DNA from: an uncultured Rikenellaceae bacterium
GTDB taxonomy: Bacteria; Bacteroidota; Bacteroidia; Bacteroidales; Rikenellaceae
DNA: 32,078 nucleotides
Assembly (NCBI GenBank): GCA_944415565.1
Contig: CALYBQ010000017.1
Span: forward strand, 1-32,078
Direction: 5' to 3'
The position numbers and the translations under genes were made by a program. Below the pieces are notes generated by a model. That model had not been told where the DNA came from. It worked only from the letters and a program-made list of their open reading frames with translations, and did no database searches. Positions 26,862 through 32,078 of the stretch are shown piece by piece (position 1 is the first letter of the stretch; the number at the start of each line of letters is the position of its first letter).

Positions 26862-27844
26862 TTGCCAGTACGTAAATTCAGTTCAAATTTCGGAATAAAT
26901 TCGAAATTACAACCGGTTTCGTCGAATTCTATGGGGAAAATAATTGTTTTTGATTCGTGCAGTCCGGGGTCCATCCAGCGGTCGCCGACGTAGAGATATG
27001 TCGTTTCCTTCGATCCGTGAACGGTCAGGATCGACGTAGCTTGGGTGTCGAATGCGATGGCGTCGCCTATGTCGGTCAGTTCCGACCAGCCGGAGGTCAG
27101 CAAGTCGGACCACGACAACTTGCATTGGTTCGGGTTCCATCCCGTGCAGGCCGACGAAAGCATGAAATAACGGTCGCCGACCCGTATAACGGCCGGAGCC
27201 TCGCGCCGTTTCCCGACGAAGAGCGAGGTATGGCCGACCACGCTCAGGTAATCGTCAGACAGCTTGAACAGTCCTAAATCCATGTTTTCGTTGGTGGTCG
27301 AAATGAACCATGCCGTCCCGTCGTGGTCGGTGAACACGTTGCAGTCGCGCGACTTGATACCCAATGGTCTTCCGGCCCAATGGAGTTTGTATGGCCCTGT
27401 GATATTGTCGCTGTAGAATACGGCCGCTTCCGATGCCCCGTAATTCGATGCCTCCCAATGACACCAGATTACATATTGCCCGGTTTTCTCACAGTAAAGG
27501 AGTTTGGGGCGTTCGATCATACGGTTGCGTCCCAATTCGCCGACAGAGCCGTCTGGATAAACATAGCGGTGTTTGCCGTTTTCAATGATTTTGCCTTCGA
27601 ACTTCCAATCGACGAGATTTTTTGAGGAGTACATGTTGACGTCCGGATTCCAAAGGCCGGACCTGTCTTCGCCGATCATGTACCATGTATCGCCGATTTG
27701 AAGAAAACTACCGCCGTGTGCCTGTACGGGATTACCTTCGGTGTCGTACCATAATAAACCGTTTTCGATGGCCGGACGTGTGGCATGTATGGGGGCGGCT
27801 GTAAGTGTGGCGAGTAGGAAAAGGATTGTTTTGACAATTTTCAT
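26840..27844 (-). CDS. GH43-like five-bladed propeller glycosidase, exported
   Basis: The 334-residue protein has a cleavable signal peptide ([21 protein letters not shown]) and a glycosidase propeller related to the GH43 exo-beta-1,3-galactanase-type subfamilies. Landmarks are [20 protein letters not shown] (41-60), N-acid region [19 protein letters not shown] (E111), [19 protein letters not shown] and [18 protein letters not shown]. Related enzymes remove galactose from arabinogalactan side-chain backbones; the substrate here is inferred from family resemblance only. It starts 5 bases after the helicase stop and overlaps mutS by 22 bases, so it is embedded in a repair operon. Confidence 0.82.
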   Translation of the reverse strand: MKIVKTILFLLATLTAAPIHATRPAIENGLLWYDTEGNPVQAHGGSFLQIGDTWYMIGEDRSGLWNPDVNMYSSKNLVDWKFEGKIIENGKHRYVYPDGSVGELGRNRMIERPKLLYCEKTGQYVIWCHWEASNYGASEAAVFYSDNITGPYKLHWAGRPLGIKSRDCNVFTDHDGTAWFISTTNENMDLGLFKLSDDYLSVVGHTSLFVGKRREAPAVIRVGDRYFMLSSACTGWNPNQCKLSWSDLLTSGWSELTDIGDAIAFDTQATSILTVHGSKETTYLYVGDRWMDPGLHESKTIIFPIEFDETGCNFEFIPKFELNLRTGKWKTRKK

Positions 27845-27849
27845 TGCAG

Positions 27850-29268
27850 TTATTTTTCTTCAAAGAATCTTTCATCGAAATTCACGAGGTAGAGTCGTTC
27901 CGTTGCCCTCGTGAGAGCCGTATAAAGCCAGCGCATGAGGTCGCGCGACATAGGTTCGTCGCCGAAAAGCATTCTGTCCACGAATACGGCACTCCATTGT
28001 CCGCCCTGCGCCTTGTGGCATGTGATGGCGTAGGCGAACTTGACTTGCAGTGCGTTGAAGTGCTGGTTCTCGCGCACGCTGCGGTATCGCTTGGCCTTGC
28101 TGCTGAGGTCGGCGTAATCTTCGGCCACGGCGTAGAACAGCCGGCTGCTCTCCTCGCGAGTGAGCGAAGGGGAGTCGGACGTGAGCGTGTCGAGGAGTAT
28201 CTTCGCTTCTATCTCGGTGTCGTCGTAATCGGGAAATTCGAGCCGCGCTTCGGCGAAACGGAATCCGTATAGTTCCTCTACGCGGCGCAGGCGCGTGAGT
28301 CTCGCTATGTCGCCGTTGGCTATGAATTCCATCCCCTCTTCCTCTTTCGGATTGTAGAAGTAGTTGTTCTTGACGATCATCAGCATGTCGCCGGATTCCA
28401 ACTCTTCTTCGGCGTACAGGACATTGCGCCGTATGCCCTCGTTGTAACGCCCGGCCCGTTTGTTGGAGCGCGTTATGATTATGGTCTCGTCCCTGCCGTA
28501 TTTGGAGTAGCACTCCTCGACCGCCTCGATGAATTCGCCTCCGTCTATCGCCCGGAAGTCGGGATAGGACATCTCGAACAGCGGCGGTTCGTAAATGCCG
28601 GCTTCGAGCATGCAGCGTACCATTGTCGCATTGAACAGTATTCCCGACTGGGCATCCTGCCGCACAACGTCGTCGAGCGACGTGTAGACGACATCGCCGT
28701 AACGTTCCATGATCGAGGGATTCAGTGCCGGACTGTCGTCGTGTCCTACTGGAGGCAGCTGTGCGTTGTCGCCGACTATCATCAGCCTGCACCGTTTGCC
28801 TGAGCGAACGAAACGTATGAGGTCGTCCAGCAGGCTGCCGGTCCCGAATATGGTTTGTTCTCCCGGCATGTCGGTCAGCATGGACCCCTCATCTATTATG
28901 AAAACTGCGTCCTGCTCCTTGTTGTAGTTGAGCGAGAATCCGGGTTCGGGGTCTGCGTTGCTTTTTTGCCGGTATATCTTTTTATGTATGGTATATGATT
29001 TTTCTCCGGCGTATAGTCCCATAACTTTTGCGGCCCGTCCTGTCGGGGCCAATAGAATGGGCTTGACCTTCATGGACTTGAGTGTCTTAACGAACGCTGC
29101 TATCAAAGTCGTTTTGCCTGTTCCGGCATATCCGTTCAGTATGAAGATGCGGTCCCATGCCGGGTCGGATACCCAACCAGCAAATGTGTCGATTATTTTT
29201 TTTTGCCCAAAAGTTGGCTCAAATCCAAAATAACTGTAAATTTGGGACGCAATGTGTTCGTTCAGCAT
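27850..29268 (-). CDS. Superfamily 1 DNA helicase, RecD/Dda-like
   Basis: This is a 472-residue SF1 helicase. Walker A is GYAGTGKTT (46-54), motif Ia is APTGRAA (74-80), motif II is DEGSM (126-130), and motif III is GDNAQLPP (166-173). The C-terminal UvrD_C_2-type motifs are TCHKAQGGQW and LYTALTRATERLYLV. The small size and lack of the long RecD2 N-terminal region put it with the Dda-like and short RecD-like helicases common in Bacteroidetes. It presumably acts on forks or recombination intermediates. It is the first gene of the - strand operon with GH43 and mutS. A TAAGTTTG -7-like box at 29372-29379 lies about 100 bases upstream, without an evident -33 box. Confidence 0.93.
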   Translation of the reverse strand: MLNEHIASQIYSYFGFEPTFGQKKIIDTFAGWVSDPAWDRIFILNGYAGTGKTTLIAAFVKTLKSMKVKPILLAPTGRAAKVMGLYAGEKSYTIHKKIYRQKSNADPEPGFSLNYNKEQDAVFIIDEGSMLTDMPGEQTIFGTGSLLDDLIRFVRSGKRCRLMIVGDNAQLPPVGHDDSPALNPSIMERYGDVVYTSLDDVVRQDAQSGILFNATMVRCMLEAGIYEPPLFEMSYPDFRAIDGGEFIEAVEECYSKYGRDETIIITRSNKRAGRYNEGIRRNVLYAEEELESGDMLMIVKNNYFYNPKEEEGMEFIANGDIARLTRLRRVEELYGFRFAEARLEFPDYDDTEIEAKILLDTLTSDSPSLTREESSRLFYAVAEDYADLSSKAKRYRSVRENQHFNALQVKFAYAITCHKAQGGQWSAVFVDRMLFGDEPMSRDLMRWLYTALTRATERLYLVNFDERFFEEK

Positions 29269-29393
29269 AAGCGGTTCGGCGCATTGGACGGATCTGTCAC
29301 CACGGCGGTAGGTTTTAATTTAAAGATATTGTTCGTGGAATACGTGAGAGAACCGTCCCTGATTATCGCTACAAACTTAACTTAAAAATACTA

Positions 29394-30029
29394 ATGAAAA
29401 AACAGCAGATCATATCAATCGTCCTCGGGGTGGTGATAATAGTACTGGTAGTTATTCTGATAAGGCAGTTTACCGTGCCGTTGAATTTCGATAAGGAAAA
29501 AGACGTGCGCGACAAAGCGGTCATCAGCCGGTTGAAAGAAATACGTTCGGCAGAACAGGCTTACAAAGCCAAACATCAGAAATATGCAGGTTCTTTCGAT
29601 TCCCTGATAAATTTTGTTTTGAACGACTCGCTCGTATACGAACGCAGGGTTGGTTCGGCGGATGACTCTATCGCTGTTGCAAAAGGCTTGGTTTCTACCG
29701 AACAGTTCAAGGTAGCGGTTATAGATACCGTTTTCTCGAAAAAGTTCACTCCGGAGATGGTGCAGCAGTTGCGCTATATTCCTTATAGCGAGATTGCCTA
29801 CGGCGAGCCGCAGGAGTTCTATTTGGAGGAAGGTATGTTCTGGACCGAGTCTGGTATTGAGATTCCTGTGTTCGAATGTCGTGCTCCGTTCAAACTGTAT
29901 CTTGCCGACCTCGACAGGCAGGAGCTTATCAACCTTATTGACGAGCATGAGAATACTTTGGGACGTTATGCCGGATTGAAGGTCGGTGCTTTGGATAAGG
30001 CTACGAACGATGCCGGTAACTGGGAATAA
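29394..30029 (+). CDS. Membrane-anchored protein of unknown function, pilin-like N-terminus
   Basis: The 211-residue protein begins MKKQQIISIVLGVVIIVLVV, one membrane helix at about residues 6-24. A charged helix follows (DKEKDVRDKAVISRLKEIRSAEQAYKAKHQKYAGSFDSLINFV), resembling the region after the anchor in pseudopilins, where an E/A-Q-x-Y-x-x-x-x-x-x-Y pattern occurs. I do not assign it to a secretion system, because no partners are present. The remainder is a mixed alpha/beta extracytoplasmic domain with one Cys. It is five bases upstream of the DUF3822 gene, probably in one operon with rsmD. Confidence 0.75.
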   Translation: MKKQQIISIVLGVVIIVLVVILIRQFTVPLNFDKEKDVRDKAVISRLKEIRSAEQAYKAKHQKYAGSFDSLINFVLNDSLVYERRVGSADDSIAVAKGLVSTEQFKVAVIDTVFSKKFTPEMVQQLRYIPYSEIAYGEPQEFYLEEGMFWTESGIEIPVFECRAPFKLYLADLDRQELINLIDEHENTLGRYAGLKVGALDKATNDAGNWE

Positions 30030-30034
30030 ATATT

Positions 30035-30787
30035 ATGCAGCATAATAATAAGATATTGTCCATCCGGCTCTCACCGGATGGACTTTCTTTTTGGACTACG
30101 GGGCTTACAGGAAGCATATCCGGCAACATGGATGCGCACCGCGACCTGTGGGAGGTGTCGTCGGAAAGATGGCTCTCGTTCGATACGGAGAAAGATATTC
30201 GAGATAATATAGAGGCTTGTGCCGCCGCGATAAAGGAGGCTACGGCGCGTGATACAATCGTGTCAGTCGAAGCGTATCAGGACGGGCTTAAAAGCGTGCT
30301 CGTGCCGGCCGAATACTCTACGGGTAACGCTGCGTATTTCAAGGGACTGTTGGAGGAAAACGGCATTGAAGTCGGCGAAGACGATGGGGTGGCGTGCGTG
30401 AATGTGGTCGGAGATATTAATGCCGTTATGGTTTACGACAAAAAGACCGTAAACATATTGAAGGAGTTTTTCGGCGATATAGCCATTGTGTCGCCTTACA
30501 GTATAAATATTGAGGTGATGCGTAAGTGCGGTGCGGGGAGACGACGCAGTGTGGCAGTGTATTTGAGCAGGCAATATGCCTATATAACCGTTTTCGAACG
30601 CAAAAGCGGGGATGTGCTTTACGCTGATGCCATGCAGTGGTCTGCGGATACCGATATACTCTATTACTTGTCGTCGCTCGACCAGACGTTCGAATTCAAA
30701 AAAGGCAAGGTGTATCTGAGAGGGGCCGTGGCTGACGGGGTGAGCAAGTTGTTGGGAAAATATTTCAGGAAGATACGATGCGAATAG
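30035..30787 (+). CDS. DUF3822 family protein
   Basis: The 250-residue protein resembles DUF3822, a Bacteroidetes-restricted family with an actin-like/ASKHA-type layout. Phrases are ILSIRLSPDGLSFWT near the start, VNVVGDINAVMVYDKK in the middle, YLSRQYAYITVFERKSGDVLYADAMQWSADTDILYYL, and a final GKVYLRGAV. Its role is unknown. The gene commonly precedes rsmD, and here its stop overlaps the rsmD start by 10 bases (30778-30787), implying translational coupling. Confidence 0.85.
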   Translation: MQHNNKILSIRLSPDGLSFWTTGLTGSISGNMDAHRDLWEVSSERWLSFDTEKDIRDNIEACAAAIKEATARDTIVSVEAYQDGLKSVLVPAEYSTGNAAYFKGLLEENGIEVGEDDGVACVNVVGDINAVMVYDKKTVNILKEFFGDIAIVSPYSINIEVMRKCGAGRRRSVAVYLSRQYAYITVFERKSGDVLYADAMQWSADTDILYYLSSLDQTFEFKKGKVYLRGAVADGVSKLLGKYFRKIRCE

Positions 30788-31326
30788 TAAGCGGTACGCA
30801 TAAGGGGCGAGTAATAACTCCTCCGCGCAATCTCAGGGCGCGCCCCACGACGGATTTTGCGAAGGAGAACCTTTTCAATGTGCTCTCCAATATGTTCGAT
30901 ATAGAGGGATTGGACGTACTCGACTTGTTTGCCGGTACGGGTTCTATATCCTATGAGTTCGCATCGCGTGGAGCCGCGAGTGTGACTTCGGTCGAGATAA
31001 ATTCTGTCCATCATAATTTCATAAGGGAGACGGCGAAGAAATTCGGTTTTGGAAATATTCGTCCCGTGAAGGCGAATGTTTTCCTGTATCTGAAAAGTAC
31101 GCCGCAGCGTTATGATATAATATTTTCAGATGCTCCGTATGACCTCGAAGGTGCAGAAGCGGTCATAGATCTCGTGTTCGGGCAGAACCTTTTGCGCGAA
31201 GGTGGTCTGTTGATTTTCGAACATTCTAAGGACAAGGATCTTAGCGGATATAAAGGCTTTGTGAGGGAGCGTACGTACGGTAGTGTCAGGTTTTCGTTCT
31301 TTGAGCCGGAGCAGGAAAAAATGTAG
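30778..31326 (+). CDS. rsmD: 16S rRNA (guanine966-N2)-methyltransferase
   Basis: RsmD methylates G966 of 16S rRNA on the assembling 30S subunit. The 182-residue protein begins MRIVSGTHKGR, the family hallmark, and has the SAM-binding motif DLFAGTGS (49-56) and acidic EIN. The catalytic N/D-P-P-Y/F motif reads D118-A-P-Y121, so the first proline is alanine (codon GCT). Everything else looks intact, and the size is normal for the short Gram-negative form. Confidence 0.93.
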   Translation: MRIVSGTHKGRVITPPRNLRARPTTDFAKENLFNVLSNMFDIEGLDVLDLFAGTGSISYEFASRGAASVTSVEINSVHHNFIRETAKKFGFGNIRPVKANVFLYLKSTPQRYDIIFSDAPYDLEGAEAVIDLVFGQNLLREGGLLIFEHSKDKDLSGYKGFVRERTYGSVRFSFFEPEQEKM

Positions 31327-31353
31327 AAAAATGCCAATTTTTTCACTTTTTCT

Positions 31354-31384
31354 TTTGCAGGATTGTAATTTCTTATTACATTTG
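31354..31384 (+). promoter_or_regulatory. Promoter of tRNA-Asp
   Basis: TTTG (31354-31357), a 19-base spacer and TACATTTG (31377-31384) give a complete match to the Bacteroidetes -33/-7 consensus. It is the best promoter in the window. Transcription would begin about 65 bases before the tRNA. Confidence 0.88.
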
Positions 31385-31455
31385 CACACCGAAAGCGAGA
31401 GATACTGGAGAGAGGGATAATAAAGGGGGCAGATCGAACGAGTCGCACGATAAAC

Positions 31456-31529
31456 GGTGTGGTAGTTCAGCTGGTTAGAATGCCTGCCTGTCACGCAGGA
31501 GGTCGCGGGTTCGAGTCCCGTCCATACCG
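31456..31529 (+). tRNA. tRNA-Asp (anticodon GTC)
   Basis: The 74-base cloverleaf has acceptor GGTGTGG/CCATACC (one G.T), D arm with GGTTAGA, anticodon stem CCTGC/GCAGG around CTGTCAC (anticodon GTC at 31490-31492), and T arm GCGGG-TTCGAGT-CCCGT. The discriminator is G, and CCA is not encoded. It is a single-gene unit with its own promoter and terminator. Confidence 0.97.
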
Positions 31530-31550
31530 CAAAGACAGTTCGATTTGTTG

Positions 31551-31581
31551 AAATTCCTGAATGTTTAACATTCAGGAATTT
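31551..31581 (+). terminator. Terminator of tRNA-Asp
   Basis: AAATTCCTGAATG (31551-31563) pairs perfectly with CATTCAGGAATTT (31569-31581) around TTTAA and runs into a T tract. It lies 21 bases after the tRNA. Confidence 0.93.
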
Positions 31582-31759
31582 TTTATTTCAGGACCTATCT
31601 GTTTGAGTTTGCACCTGCCGTGTGTGCGGTTGTTTTGCAAGGACGATGTTCGCCTGTCTGCCACAACAATAAGTTGCGTAGCCTTTTACCTGTTGAGTGG
31701 TGAGTTTGTTGGTGACGGACCAATCTTATTTATTTCCCAATAATATTGTTGTTATCCAT
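31582..31759. other. Intergenic region after tRNA-Asp, nothing recognised
   Basis: A 60-residue frame starting at 31561 begins inside the tRNA terminator and has no coding character. No promoter or repeat is evident in this part. Confidence 0.4.
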
Positions 31760-31858
31760 ATGGCGAAGTTGTCTGGAGGTACGCGTATAGGGCCGGATGG
31801 CGGTGATACGGTAAAATCTTATGCCGACTTCGTCGAATACTTCCCATTATGGGGGTAG
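31760..31858 (+). CDS. Possible 32-residue small protein or gene remnant
   Basis: The frame ATG(31760)-TAG(31856-31858) encodes 32 residues beginning MAKLSGGTRIGPDGG and ending VEYFPLWG. Its composition looks coding-like and it is followed 46 bases later by a terminator. The KLSGGTR start faintly recalls C-terminal parts of Bacteroides phage minor-head proteins, but that is weak memory, not evidence. I see no promoter directly upstream. It may be a chance frame. Confidence 0.25.
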   Translation: MAKLSGGTRIGPDGGDTVKSYADFVEYFPLWG

Positions 31859-31904
31859 GCGCATTAGTTATGATGAGAGAGGTTGCACTGAGTGCATATA
31901 TAAT

Positions 31905-31935
31905 AAATGAGCCGTGAATCGTACACGGCTCATTT
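31905..31935 (+). terminator. Orphan terminator near the right edge
   Basis: AAATGAGCCGTG (31905-31916) pairs with CACGGCTCATTT (31924-31935) around seven bases and is followed by TATTT. The only candidate transcript is the short frame at 31760-31858 or an unrecognised RNA, unless it serves a - strand gene beyond the window. Confidence 0.8.
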
Positions 31936-31955
31936 TATTTCCGGCTAAATCGGCC

Positions 31956-32016
31956 TAGTCGACAAAATTCATGATGGCACACGAATAAATATTTCTTAGT
32001 CGACAAGATTCATGAT
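31956..32016. repeat. Pair of 20-bp direct repeats, 41-bp period
   Basis: TAGTCGACAAAATTCATGAT (31956-31975) recurs as TAGTCGACAAGATTCATGAT (31997-32016), one difference in 20. Each copy contains two short palindromes, GTCGAC and TCATGA, five bases apart. The 41-base period is close to four helical turns, as expected for two sites read from one DNA face. The gene they might control is beyond the window. Confidence 0.7.
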
Positions 32017-32078
32017 AATAGTGTCAATAATGGCGTGATATATATTCGTCAATGAGTTTTATCCTATGCTCTCTTGTG

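Noticed and set aside
31561-31743. A 60-residue + strand frame after tRNA-Asp.
   Set aside because: It begins inside the tRNA terminator stem and has no coding character.

Overview
The window looks like chromosome of an anaerobic gut-type Bacteroidales bacterium. I infer an Alistipes/Rikenellaceae-like organism from roughly 50% GC, Bacteroidetes promoters (TTTG, about 19 nt, TAnnTTTG), many Lys/Arg + LxxC lipoprotein leaders, Sus-type glycan proteins and Bacteroidales-only families (DUF3822, NVEALA peptides). Genus is inference; no rRNA marker is present.

Layout. 1-295: start of a lipoprotein gene running off the left edge (-). 710-1456: a WaaP/InaA-like kinase (-), divergent from a TPP-riboswitch-controlled thiamine operon (1653-8465, +): thiD, thiS, a TenI-like ThiE paralogue, thiE, thiG, thiC, thiH, thiF, closed by a strong terminator. 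An AAA ATPase gene (8516-9241) starts just past it. 9576-18728 (-) is an accessory carbohydrate region of exported proteins: a GH76 plus a DUF4965/DUF5127 glutaminase-A-like protein in one operon, a 998-residue fusion of three SusE-type domains, a SusF-like region and a GH76 catalytic domain, and a GH28-like beta-helix enzyme.

18877-23088 is built around ssrA (tmRNA, 21020-21422, -). On its left lies an AT-rich + strand cassette: NVEALA peptide, 6-bladed propeller lipoprotein, DUF1573 protein. On its right lies a - strand cassette: a broken NVEALA gene, not visible as a single reading frame, followed by a propeller lipoprotein. Both cassettes carry a perfect hairpin between peptide and propeller, with different sequences.

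23089-29268 is a tightly packed - strand operon: RecD/Dda-like helicase, secreted GH43-like glycosidase, mutS, and an unknown lipoprotein. The + strand then carries a membrane-anchored protein, DUF3822 and rsmD, followed by tRNA-Asp with a consensus promoter and terminator. The last 500 bases hold a possible 32-codon reading frame, an orphan terminator and a 20-bp direct repeat.

The least explained parts are the paired NVEALA/propeller cassettes with intercistronic hairpins, the SusE-GH76 fusion, and the secreted glycosidase inside a DNA-repair operon. The thiamine operon is standard in content but has a cysteine-poor ThiF and two unlike ThiE paralogues.
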